A stretch of DNA of 64,000 bases from Actinoalloteichus_B caeruleus (GTDB taxonomy: Bacteria > Actinomycetota > Actinomycetes > Mycobacteriales > Pseudonocardiaceae): assembly GCF_000718005.1 (NCBI RefSeq), contig NZ_JODV01000014.1; one strand, given 5' to 3'. This document shows, piece by piece, positions 42,318 to 50,136 of this stretch. The notes below the pieces were generated by a model. The model was not told where the DNA came from. It did not search any database and saw only the letters and a program-made list of their open reading frames with translations. Position numbers and translations under genes: made by a program. How positions within the stretch are numbered: position 1 is the first letter of the stretch; each line of letters starts with the position of its first letter.

Positions 42318-42626
42318 TCAGGGCAGTCCGAGCAGCCGGAGGCCCGCCGCCGTCCCGGCCGCCGCCAGCACGACCACGACGAAGGGGGCTCGGCGCCAGG
42401 CGAGGAGTCCGCCGACCGCGACGCCGATCGGCCGGGCCCAGCCGGCGAATCCCGGCCCCTCGGTGAGCGCGGCGGTGGCCATCAGGGCGGTCAGCAGTGT
42501 CGTCGCCGCCACGGCCAGTCCCCGCCGCGCGGCCTCCGACAGCCGTACCCGGTCGCGCAGGAGCGGGCCGGCCACGCGGAAGGCGTAGGTGCCGACCGCG
42601 AGCAGCACGATCGTCGTGACGGTCAT
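42318..42626 (-). CDS. azlD: Branched-chain amino-acid exporter small subunit (AzlD-like)
   Basis: 102 residues, four predicted transmembrane helices (VTTIVLLAVGTYAFRVAG; AVAATTLLTALMATAAL; AFVVVVLAAAGTAAGLRLLG). The short length, helix pattern and overlap with azlC identify it as AzlD, the small partner that forms the two-component exporter of branched-chain or other amino acids. ATG at 42626 overlaps the azlC stop (ATGA). Divergent XRE-cupin gene probably regulates it. Confidence 0.87.
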   Translation of the reverse strand: MTVTTIVLLAVGTYAFRVAGPLLRDRVRLSEAARRGLAVAATTLLTALMATAALTEGPGFAGWARPIGVAVGGLLAWRRAPFVVVVLAAAGTAAGLRLLGLP

Positions 42627-43330
42627 GGGGACTCCCTCCTCGCCCAACGGGGCAACGGCAGCAGCAGGGCGACACCGCACAGGGCCAGCAGGACCGGAAC
42701 GCCGGCGGGGAGCAGCGGAGTGGTGAGCACGGCGACCGCCCCGCCGACGAGGGCCGCCCGGCGGGTGGCGGCGTCCCGCAGGGAGGGCAACAGCAACGCC
42801 AGCAGCGCCGCGGGGAAGGCGGCGTCCACGCCGAAGACGGCGGGGTCACCGACGGCGCCGCCGATCAGGCCGCCGAGCACCACGGCCGGCTGCCAGACGA
42901 CGAAGAGCGTGATCCCGGAGATCCAGAAGACCCGACGCGCCCGGTCCGGATCCCGCTGGGCCATCGCGAAGGCCACCGACTCGTCGATGATCAGGTGGCT
43001 GCCGACCAGCTTCGCGGCGAGTCCGCGCCCGAGGAGGTGGCCGATGGCCAGGCCGAAGGGCAGGTGGCGGGCGTTGAGGATGAGCCCGGCGGCGAGCGCG
43101 GCCAGCGGAGCGCCCCCCGCGGCCACGACGCCGACGGCCATGAACTGCGAGCCGCCGGCGAACACGAGCAGGGACATCAGGACCGCGAGCCAGATCGACA
43201 GACCGCTGGCCACCGCGATCGCGCCGAAGGACAGGCCGACGACGCCGACGGCCACCGCCATCGCGGCGATGTCCCGACGTGCCTCCGGCTCCAGGACCGG
43301 GCCGCGTCGACGGGTCCACGGGCTCACCAC
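42623..43330 (-). CDS. azlC: Branched-chain amino-acid exporter large subunit (AzlC-like)
   Basis: 235 residues with about seven helices. The family signature LSFGAIAVASGLSIWLAVLM, FAGGSQFMAVGVV, ILNARHLPFGLAIGHLL and VGSHLIIDESVAFAMAQ is clear. Works with AzlD to export amino acids. Starts at GTG 43330 or 43327, with GAGGCGG upstream; the longer open frame overlaps the regulator's operator and promoter and is rejected. The operator dyad at 43366-43381 is 36 bases upstream. Confidence 0.88.
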   Translation of the reverse strand: MVSPWTRRRGPVLEPEARRDIAAMAVAVGVVGLSFGAIAVASGLSIWLAVLMSLLVFAGGSQFMAVGVVAAGGAPLAALAAGLILNARHLPFGLAIGHLLGRGLAAKLVGSHLIIDESVAFAMAQRDPDRARRVFWISGITLFVVWQPAVVLGGLIGGAVGDPAVFGVDAAFPAALLALLLPSLRDAATRRAALVGGAVAVLTTPLLPAGVPVLLALCGVALLLPLPRWARRESP

Positions 43331-43365
43331 GGGGTCCGCCTCACTAACCTGAACAGGAGGAGATC

Positions 43366-43381
43366 GTTCGTCACAACGAAC
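43366..43381. promoter_or_regulatory. Operator dyad for the XRE-cupin regulator / azlCD
   Basis: GTTCGT-CACA-ACGAAC, a perfect dyad centred in the 73-base divergent gap between azlC and the XRE-cupin gene. Position and symmetry suggest autoregulation and control of azlCD. It is similar to, but distinct from, a LexA box. Confidence 0.6.
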
Positions 43382-43403
43382 AATCGTACAAAGGAGCGAA
43401 CGA

Positions 43404-43979
43404 ATGGCCGAGGCCCTCCGAGGAACGGGCGACGCCCCACCCCTCGCGACCATCGCCAGGGCGCTGCGCAGGGAACGACAACGCGCGGGGATGTCCCTCT
43501 CCGAGCTGGCCCGCCGGGCCGGCGTCGCCAAGTCCACCCTGTCCCAGCTCGAAGGCGGCGGCGGGAACCCCAGCGTCGAGACCCTGTGGGCGCTGGGAGT
43601 GGCCCTGGGGGTGCCCTTCAGCCGGCTCGTCGAGCCCGCGCCCCCCAGGGTCCGCGTGGTCCGGGCCGGCGAGGGCCCGGTCGTGCGGTCGGAGACGGCT
43701 CCCTACCAGGCGGTCCTGCTGGCCTCCTGCCCACCGGCGGCCCGGCGCGACGTCTACACCATCACCCTGGAGCCCGGGAACTCCCGCGAGGCCGACCCCC
43801 ACATCCCGGGCACCGTCGAACACCTCGTGGTGAGCAACGGCCGCCTGCGCTGCGGCCCCCACGACGACGTCATCGACCTGGGCCCGGGCGACTACGCGAG
43901 CTTCCCCGGCGACGTGCCGCACCACTACCAGGCGCTGGAGCCCGGGACCAGCGCGGTGCTGATCATGGAACACGTCTGA
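43404..43979 (+). CDS. XRE-family regulator with C-terminal cupin domain
   Basis: 191 residues. Helix-turn-helix at about 20-75 (RRERQRAGMSLSELARRAGV, AKSTLSQLEGGGGNPSVETL) and a cupin sensor domain at 110-190 (HIPGTVEHLVVSNGRL, DYASFPGDVPHHYQAL, with metal/ligand histidines). Such regulators often sit beside azlCD and sense the exported amino acid. ATG at 43404 with AAGGAG 7 bases upstream. Divergent from azlC across a dyad operator and convergent with pdxS behind a hairpin. Confidence 0.9.
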   Translation: MAEALRGTGDAPPLATIARALRRERQRAGMSLSELARRAGVAKSTLSQLEGGGGNPSVETLWALGVALGVPFSRLVEPAPPRVRVVRAGEGPVVRSETAPYQAVLLASCPPAARRDVYTITLEPGNSREADPHIPGTVEHLVVSNGRLRCGPHDDVIDLGPGDYASFPGDVPHHYQALEPGTSAVLIMEHV

Positions 43980-44026
43980 GGGACCGGGAGCCGGCCCACC
44001 GCCTCCGACCGCGACGAGCCGTCGAC

Positions 44027-44064
44027 GCGCGACCTGGCACCGCCACGGGCGGATCAGGTCGCGC
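44027..44064. terminator. Terminator hairpin between regulator and pdxS
   Basis: Perfect 10-base stem GCGCGACCTG (44027-44036) with complement at 44055-44064 and an 18-base loop, between two convergent stops. Confidence 0.7.
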
Positions 44065-44072
44065 CGACGACG

Positions 44073-45005
44073 TCACCAGCCGCGGCTGGCGTACCGCCGG
44101 TCCTCGGGCAGCTCACTGAGGTTGATGCCGACGATCGCCTCGCCCAGGCCACGCGAGACCTTGGCGACGACGTCCGCGTCGTCGTGGAAGGTGGTGGCCT
44201 TCACGATGGCCTCCGCGCGCCTGGCCGGGTCGCCGGACTTGAAGATCCCGGACCCGACGAACACGCCCTCGGCGCCGAGCTGCATCATCATCGCGGCGTC
44301 GGCCGGGGTGGCGATGCCCCCGGCGGTGAACAGCACGACCGGCAGCTTGCCCAGCGACGCCACCTCACGCACCAGCTCGACCGGCGCCCGCAGCTCCTTG
44401 GCCGCCGCGTACAGCTCCTCCTCGTCCAGCACCGTCAGGCGGCGCAGGTCGGCACGGATCTGCCGCATGTGCCTCGTCGCCTCGACGACGTTGCCCGTCC
44501 CGGCCTCCCCCTTCGACCGGATCATCGCCGCGCCCTCGGCGATCCGCCGCAGCGCCTCGCCCAGGTTGGTGGCACCGCAGACGAACGGGACCGTGTAGGC
44601 CCACTTGTCGATGTGGTGCGCCTCGTCGGCCGGCGTGAGGACCTCGGACTCGTCCACGTAGTCCACACCGAGGGACTGGAGGACCTGCGCCTCGGCGAAG
44701 TGACCGATGCGGGCCTTGGCCATCACCGGGATGGACACCGCGTCGATGATGCCGTCGATCATGTCCGGATCCGACATCCTCGCCACGCCACCCTGCGCCC
44801 GGATGTCGGCGGGCACCCGCTCCAACGCCATCACCGCGACCGCGCCGGCGTCCTCCGCGATCTTCGCCTGCTCCGGGGTGACCACGTCCATGATCACACC
44901 GCCCTTGAGCATCTCGGCCATGCCCCGCTTGACGCGGGCTGTCCCGGTCACCGGCGCCGCCTGCTCGTTCGTGGGGTCCGTCGTCGTGCTGTCAACCGAG
45001 CTCAC
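44073..45005 (-). CDS. pdxS: Pyridoxal 5'-phosphate synthase lyase subunit
   Basis: 310 residues. Builds PLP from ribose 5-phosphate, glyceraldehyde 3-phosphate and ammonia from PdxT. TIM-barrel motifs: RGMAEMLKGGVIMDVVTPEQ, AKARIGHFAEAQ (Schiff-base lysine), ALERVPADIR, IRSKGEAGTGNVVEATRHMR (second lysine), TAGGIATPADAAMMMQLGA. GTG at 45005. Close relatives lie next to pdxT; here the two are 1.9 kb apart with azlDC and a regulator in between. Confidence 0.97.
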   Translation of the reverse strand: MSSVDSTTTDPTNEQAAPVTGTARVKRGMAEMLKGGVIMDVVTPEQAKIAEDAGAVAVMALERVPADIRAQGGVARMSDPDMIDGIIDAVSIPVMAKARIGHFAEAQVLQSLGVDYVDESEVLTPADEAHHIDKWAYTVPFVCGATNLGEALRRIAEGAAMIRSKGEAGTGNVVEATRHMRQIRADLRRLTVLDEEELYAAAKELRAPVELVREVASLGKLPVVLFTAGGIATPADAAMMMQLGAEGVFVGSGIFKSGDPARRAEAIVKATTFHDDADVVAKVSRGLGEAIVGINLSELPEDRRYASRGW

Positions 45006-45284
45006 TGCCTCGCGCCTTTCGCGTCACCCGGCACCGGGGGCCAGCCCACCGGCACCGCGTCTTACCTGGTCGGCGTCATCGTACGTCCGACGTGGCCTAC
45101 CAAGGTGGCCAGTTCGACCGCGTTTCGGCAGACCACTCGGGGGTGCCGGCCCGCCCCGGGCAGCAGCGCCAGCCCCGGCACGGGACGCCGGTCGACGGCG
45201 CGCATTCGTACCGGCCCGGCGGGTAACCGACCGGGAGGGACAGCCGGCGGGGCGCGCCCGCCCAACGGGTCGGAGGTGCGGACG

Positions 45285-47366
45285 ATGGCACACAGGCGAT
45301 CGGGAGAGGGTCGGCGGCCCGCCACCCCGCCGGTGGACACCACACGGATCCGCGACGTCGTCCTCGTCGGCCCGTCGGGCGGCGGGAAGACCACTCTCGT
45401 CGAGGCCCTGCTCGCGGCCACCGGCACCATCCCCAGGGCGGGTTCGGTGGACGAGGGCACCACCGTCACCGACCAGGACGCGGCGGCCCGCCAACAGGGG
45501 CGGTCCGTCGGCCTCGCGGTCGCGCCGCTCCGCCACGGCGACCACCACGTCAACCTCGTGGACACCCCGGGCTACCCGGACTACCTCGGCCAGGTCCGGG
45601 CCGGGCTCCGCGCCGCCGACGCCGCCCTGTTCGTCCTCGGCGCCAACGGCGGTGTGGACGAGGCGACCACGCGGTTGTGGCGGGAGTGCGCCCAGGCCGG
45701 AACACCGCGAGCGGTGGTCATCACCCAGCTCGACCACCGGAGGGCTGACCCGGAGCGGGTGCTGGCGGAGTGCGCCCGGGCCTTCGGTCCCGGCGTCCTC
45801 CCCCTGTACCTGCCGGTCACCACCCCCAGTGGGGAACCGGCCGCTCCGCACCCGGTCCTCGCCCGGGCCGACACCCGGGGTGGCGGCCGGATCGGCCTCC
45901 GGGATCCCGCCGTGGCCCACCGCGAACTCATCGAGGCCATCATCGCCGAGAGCGAGGACGAGGCGCTGATGGAGACCTACCTCCTCGGCGAATCCCCCAC
46001 CCAGGACCAGCTGTTCGACGACCTGGCGCGGGCGGTGCTCACCGGGGACCTCCACCCGGTCATCCCGGTCTCCGCCACCCGGGGGGTCGGCCTGACCGAG
46101 TTGTTGGACGTCGTGGCACGCGTCCTCCCCTCCCCGGCCGACCGGGAGTGCCCCGAGGTCACGGGGGCGGACGGCGCACCGGAGACGGTCCCGTGCGGCG
46201 ACCCGGACGGCCCGCTGCTGGCCGAGGCGGTGGGCTCCTTCGCGAACACCTACCTCGGACCGGTGACGCTGCTCCGCGTCTTCTCGGGCACGCTCCATCC
46301 CGACGACCGGGTGCGCGTCGCCGGTCACGGCCTGGACGGGGCGGGCCGCCCCGAGCACGCGACCATCGAACGGGTCGGCCGGATCCACTCGCCGCTGGGC
46401 ACCGAGCTCCGGGAGACCGGCCACTGCGCGGCCGGCGACATCTGCGCCGTGACCAGACTGGCGAACGCGGAGACCGGCGACACGGTCTCCGCCTCGGAAC
46501 GCCCCCTCACCATCCGCCCCTGGGCCCTGCCGGAGCCGCTGCTACCGATCGCCGTCGCGGTGGCCGACCCGGCCACCGAGGACCTGCTCGGCAGGAACCT
46601 GTCCCGGGTGGCGGCGGCCGATCCCGGGCTACGGATCGAACAACACGAGGACACCCACCAGCTCGTGCTCTGGTGCACCGGCGAAGGGCACGCCGACCTG
46701 GTCCTGGCCCGTCTCGGGGTGGGGGACGTGGACCTGCGCGTCGAACCGGTGCGGGTCGCGCTCCACCAGACCTTCGCCGGCCCCGCGCACGGGCACGGCC
46801 GGCACGTCAAGCAGACCGGAGGCCACGGCCAGTACGCCGTCTGCGACATCGAGGTGGAACCGCTGCCCCGGGGCGCGGGCTTCGACTTCGAGGACCGCAC
46901 CGTGGGCGGGTCGGTTCCGCGCCAGTTCGTCCCCAGCGTGGAGCGGGGCGTCCGCGCGTTGATGGCTCGTGGCCTGACCGAAGGCGTGCCCCTGGTGGAC
47001 GTGCGGGTCACCCTGCTGGACGGACGGGCGCACAGCGTCGACTCCTCGGACGCGGCGTTCCAGGCCGCGGGCGCGCTCGCGCTCCGCGACGCGGCGAACA
47101 AGGTCGCCCTCCCCCTCCTGGAACCGGTCGACGAAGTGGCCATCCACACCCCCGACGACTGCCTCGGCTCGGTGCTCGGGGACCTCGCCGCACGCCGGGC
47201 CCAGGTGCTCGGGACCGATCCCGCGCCGGAGGCGGGCTGGACCGTCGTCCGGGCCGAGGTCCCGGCGGCCGAGCTGAGCAGGTACCTGGTGGAACTGAAC
47301 CAGCTGACCTCGGGACGGGCCGACTTCAGCCGCGCGTTCTGGGGCTACGAGGCGCGGGGCGCCTGA
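45285..47366 (+). CDS. EF-G-like GTPase (FusA2 family)
   Basis: 693 residues with the five-domain architecture of elongation factor G. G1 GPSGGGKTTLVEAL near 30, G2 region GTTVTDQDAAARQQGRSVGL, G3 DTPGYPDY near 90, and G4 reads ITQLDHRRAD instead of the usual NKxD. Domains II-V follow (HVKQTGGHGQYAVCDIEVEP, FVPSVERGVRALMARG). Similar paralogues (FusA2 in M. tuberculosis) are distinct from the essential EF-G; function uncertain. ATG at 45285 with GGAGG 8 bases upstream; the open frame extending upstream is antisense to pdxS. Confidence 0.88.
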   Translation: MAHRRSGEGRRPATPPVDTTRIRDVVLVGPSGGGKTTLVEALLAATGTIPRAGSVDEGTTVTDQDAAARQQGRSVGLAVAPLRHGDHHVNLVDTPGYPDYLGQVRAGLRAADAALFVLGANGGVDEATTRLWRECAQAGTPRAVVITQLDHRRADPERVLAECARAFGPGVLPLYLPVTTPSGEPAAPHPVLARADTRGGGRIGLRDPAVAHRELIEAIIAESEDEALMETYLLGESPTQDQLFDDLARAVLTGDLHPVIPVSATRGVGLTELLDVVARVLPSPADRECPEVTGADGAPETVPCGDPDGPLLAEAVGSFANTYLGPVTLLRVFSGTLHPDDRVRVAGHGLDGAGRPEHATIERVGRIHSPLGTELRETGHCAAGDICAVTRLANAETGDTVSASERPLTIRPWALPEPLLPIAVAVADPATEDLLGRNLSRVAAADPGLRIEQHEDTHQLVLWCTGEGHADLVLARLGVGDVDLRVEPVRVALHQTFAGPAHGHGRHVKQTGGHGQYAVCDIEVEPLPRGAGFDFEDRTVGGSVPRQFVPSVERGVRALMARGLTEGVPLVDVRVTLLDGRAHSVDSSDAAFQAAGALALRDAANKVALPLLEPVDEVAIHTPDDCLGSVLGDLAARRAQVLGTDPAPEAGWTVVRAEVPAAELSRYLVELNQLTSGRADFSRAFWGYEARGA

Positions 47367-47710
47367 GCCGGGCTGGACCGCGACGGCCACCCCCGCCCGC
47401 CGAACGCTGGGAGACCCGGCCGAGGAGGTCACCGGTGGAGACCGACGACGCCGCTCCGGGTGTCGACCGCGGCGAGGAGGACTCGTCCGCGCGACCGCTC
47501 GGTTGCGCGAGGAAACACCGGCCGAACGCCCCCGGAGCGGGTCACACCAGCGCCGTCCCGACCGTCGACCACCACCCCCGGCCGCGCCGGTGTCGACCAC
47601 CCGCGTGACACGATCGGAACCATCGAGCCGCTCCCCCCGTCCGATCGGGCACCTACCATCACATCGGGCGCCCCACGGTCGAGTGGGCGGTGCGCCGTCG
47701 GGGGAAGACC
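47367..47710. other. Intergenic stretch upstream of the MNIO cassette
   Basis: 344 bases between two rightward genes, with no terminator-like strong hairpin and no confident promoter. Several overlapping frames are open because of high GC, but none has a ribosome site with coding character. It probably contains the promoter of the cassette. Confidence 0.4.
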
Positions 47711-48583
47711 ATGACTCAGACCTGGGGCATCAGCGGGCCGGCGTTCCTGGCCCTGTACGCGGTCCTCCTCCTGTTCGGGCTGCTGCTGGGCCTGGCGATC
47801 CCCCGCTGGAGCCGGAGGACGGCGGCGGTGGGGCCGCCGCCCGAGGTGGACACGCACCGCCTCGCCTACCTGGCCGGCGGCGCGAGGCGCCTCACCGACA
47901 CGGTCACCGCCGGACTCATCGCCGACGGCGTGTGGCGCGTGTCCCGGGGCGGGCGGCTCCACGCCACCGGCGCGACACCCACCCACCGGCTGCACCTCGC
48001 CGCCGTCGAGGTGTCGACGGGCTCGGGCCGCGAACGGCGGCGGCTCAGCCCGGTGGCCCTGATGGGCACCGGCGCCGCACGGGAACTGCTCACCGACCTC
48101 AGGGACCGGGGGTTGGTGGTGCCCTCCGGGCGGCACGCCCTGCGCCTGCTGGCGATGGTCCCGCTGGACCTGGCCCTGGTCCTCGGCGTCCTCCGCCTCG
48201 TGACCGGCGTCAACGCGGGCCGCCCCGTCGGCTTCCTCATCGGGCTGGTCGTCGTGAACCTGGCTCTGGTCGCGCTCGTGCTCCTCCGAGCACTCCGGGC
48301 GCCGGACCGCACCCCGTTGGGGGAGGCCGTCGTCGCCGAAGCACGTGGCCGGTTCCCGGGCGGCACGCCGACGACCTCCGCCCGGAGCCGTAGCGGGTCG
48401 GCCGCCGGGCCGGCCGCCCTGACCTCGGTGGCGCTGCTCGGCTTCGCCGGCCACCCGGATCCGGAGGTGCGCGACGCGTTGCACACCGCGAGTACCTCCT
48501 CCGGTGGCGGCGGAGGGAGCTCGCACTCCTGCGGTGGCGGCGGTGACAGTGGCGGCGGCGGTGGTGGTGGCTGCGGCGGGTGA
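47711..48583 (+). CDS. TIGR04222-like membrane protein with Gly/Ser/Cys tail
   Basis: 290 residues. Transmembrane helices at about 8-28 (PAFLALYAVLLLFGLLLGLA), 150-170 and 175-195; between them a cytosolic domain (THRLAYLAGGARRLTDTVTA, GLIADGVWRVSRGGRLH). The C-terminal 33 or so residues are Gly/Ser-rich with cysteines at 274 (SHSCGGGG) and 288 (CGG, the last three residues). This is the TIGR04222 architecture. It is followed by a multinuclear iron oxidase and a partner protein. I infer that the Cys-rich tail is the substrate of that oxidase. ATG at 47711, with a weak purine-rich GGGGAAG site. Confidence 0.82.
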   Translation: MTQTWGISGPAFLALYAVLLLFGLLLGLAIPRWSRRTAAVGPPPEVDTHRLAYLAGGARRLTDTVTAGLIADGVWRVSRGGRLHATGATPTHRLHLAAVEVSTGSGRERRRLSPVALMGTGAARELLTDLRDRGLVVPSGRHALRLLAMVPLDLALVLGVLRLVTGVNAGRPVGFLIGLVVVNLALVALVLLRALRAPDRTPLGEAVVAEARGRFPGGTPTTSARSRSGSAAGPAALTSVALLGFAGHPDPEVRDALHTASTSSGGGGGSSHSCGGGGDSGGGGGGGCGG

Positions 48584-48658
48584 GCGCCATCGCGGCCCTG
48601 GGCAGAAGACCCGGTGACCTGCCCGGAGGCGGTGGGAGATCACCCTGGAGGAGGACAC

Positions 48659-49534
48659 GTGAGGACGTCACCCAACACGCCGGAGGAGCCGGCCCCCCGG
48701 ATCGGCATCGGATGGCGCCCGGAGATCGACCTGACCGTCGAACGACTCCCGGGCGTGGACTTCGTCGAGGTCGTCGCCGAGAACCTCAGCCCCACCGAAC
48801 TCCCGGAGTCCATCGAGGTCCTGCGCCGCCGGGGCACCCCGGTCATCCCGCACGCGGTCACGCTGTCACTCGCCGGGGCCGAACCCGTCGATCCGCGGCG
48901 GGTCCGGCACCTCGCCGAGCTGGGCGAGGCGCTGGACGCCCCCGTGGTCAGCGACCACATCGCCTTCGTCAGGGCCGGCGGCCTCGACGTCGGCCACCTG
49001 CTCCCGCCGCCCAGGACGAGGGACGCGCTGGACGTCCTGGTCAGCAACGTCAACGCGGTCCAACGCGACCTCCCCCGACCGCTGGCCCTCGAGAACATCG
49101 CCGCCCTCCTCGACTGGCCAGAACGGGAACTCAGCGAGGAGCACTTCCTGACCGAACTCGTCGAACGCACCGACTGCCTGCTGCTGGTCGACCTGGCCAA
49201 CCTCCACGCCAACGCGCACAACATCGGAACGACCCCCTCGACGTTCCTGGACACCCTGCCCTGGGAACGCCTCGCCTACGCGCACGTCGCCGGCGGGGTG
49301 TGGCGGGACGGCCTGTACCACGACACCCACGCCCACCCGGTGCCCCGCGAGGTGCTCACCCTGGTCCGGGAGCTGGCCGCACGCGCACCCGCGCCACCCT
49401 GGGTGATGGTGGAACGCGACGACGCCTACCCCACCGACGCGGAGTTGGCCGACGAACTCGCCGGGATCCGGGCCGCCGCCCTCGCCGGCACCGCCACCCG
49501 GTCCCCCGCACGACGGGCCGACGATGACCGCTGA
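48659..49534 (+). CDS. DUF692 / MNIO multinuclear non-haem iron oxidase
   Basis: 291 residues. TIM-barrel oxidase of the family that includes MbnB (methanobactin), TglH (3-thiaglutamate) and BufB; known members oxidise cysteines of peptides using two or three irons. Metal-binding pattern: His65 (VIPHAV), Asp99-His100 (VVSDHIAFV), Glu145 (LALENIAALL), Asp178 with His183 and His187 (LLVDLANLHANAHN), His209 (LAYAHVAGG), Asp222 and His224 (HDTHAHP), Glu252 (MVERDDAY). GTG at 48659 has GGAGGAGG upstream. The stop overlaps the next gene by 11 bases. Substrate inferred to be the tail of the upstream membrane protein. Confidence 0.88.
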   Translation: MRTSPNTPEEPAPRIGIGWRPEIDLTVERLPGVDFVEVVAENLSPTELPESIEVLRRRGTPVIPHAVTLSLAGAEPVDPRRVRHLAELGEALDAPVVSDHIAFVRAGGLDVGHLLPPPRTRDALDVLVSNVNAVQRDLPRPLALENIAALLDWPERELSEEHFLTELVERTDCLLLVDLANLHANAHNIGTTPSTFLDTLPWERLAYAHVAGGVWRDGLYHDTHAHPVPREVLTLVRELAARAPAPPWVMVERDDAYPTDAELADELAGIRAAALAGTATRSPARRADDDR

Positions 49535-49943
49535 CCCCGGGCAGCGGCGCGAAGCCGGGCGGGCGCTCCCCTCCGACCCGCCCACCCCGGAGGAACCGCT
49601 GACGGCACGGCGCGCCGAGCTCGCCGCCCGGCAACGGGCGCTGGTGGCGGCGCTGCTCGGCACCGGTCCCGTGCCACCGGGGTTCCCGCCGGACCGGATC
49701 GCGGCGCAGGCGAGGGCGCTGGTCGCCAAACGCACGCGGGTCGCGGGCCGTCTCCGCCCCGACCTGGTCGCGGCCCTGGGGGATGCCTTCGCCGACCTGT
49801 TCGCCCGTTACGCCGAGGACCACCCCCGCGAGGTGGGGGTCGGCGCCCGCGAGGACACCCGGAGGTTCCACCGCTGGCTCGTCCGCGAGGGCGCCGTGCC
49901 CAGGAGGTGGACGCTCTCCCGGCTCCTCCGCCGACATCGCTGA
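49524..49943 (+). CDS. Small MNIO partner protein (SCO6045-like)
   Basis: 139 residues, Arg/Ala-rich, no membrane helix. Contains LTARRAELAARQRALVAALL, a FDRIAAQARALVAKRTRVAG-type helical segment and FADLFARYAEDHPREVGVGA near the end. A protein of this kind follows the DUF692 gene in Streptomyces coelicolor (SCO6044/SCO6045 region), and DUF2063-type partners serve other MNIOs, delivering the peptide substrate. ATG at 49524 overlaps the oxidase stop by 11 bases, so it is translationally coupled. Partner function is inferred from context. Confidence 0.72.
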   Translation: MTADPGQRREAGRALPSDPPTPEEPLTARRAELAARQRALVAALLGTGPVPPGFPPDRIAAQARALVAKRTRVAGRLRPDLVAALGDAFADLFARYAEDHPREVGVGAREDTRRFHRWLVREGAVPRRWTLSRLLRRHR

Positions 49944-50136
49944 CCCGCCGCCAGGCGTGACCGAGCAGCGGACGAGGGGCCCGGGCCGCCCACCTCACCG
50001 GCGCCGTCGGCGGAGTCCGCACGACCGGGCCGCCGCGACCCCCGTCGGCGACACGCCGGTCGCCCGCGACAGCGGCCCCCGAACCGGTGCGCCAGCACGG
50101 CCGCCAGGGCACGCCGGGACGCCGACGCCGCGGGTG

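Noticed and set aside
43366..43381. Reading the azlC operator dyad as a LexA box
   Set aside because: The arms are GTTCGT/ACGAAC, the reverse orientation of TCGAAC-N4-GTTCGA, so it does not fit.
44184..45284. Upstream extension of the EF-G-like reading frame
   Set aside because: It is antisense to pdxS; the true start is at 45285 with a ribosome site.
47429..48658. Long minus-strand open frame over the TIGR04222-like gene
   Set aside because: Arg/Gly/Pro-rich shadow of the plus-strand gene, which shows membrane helices and family features.
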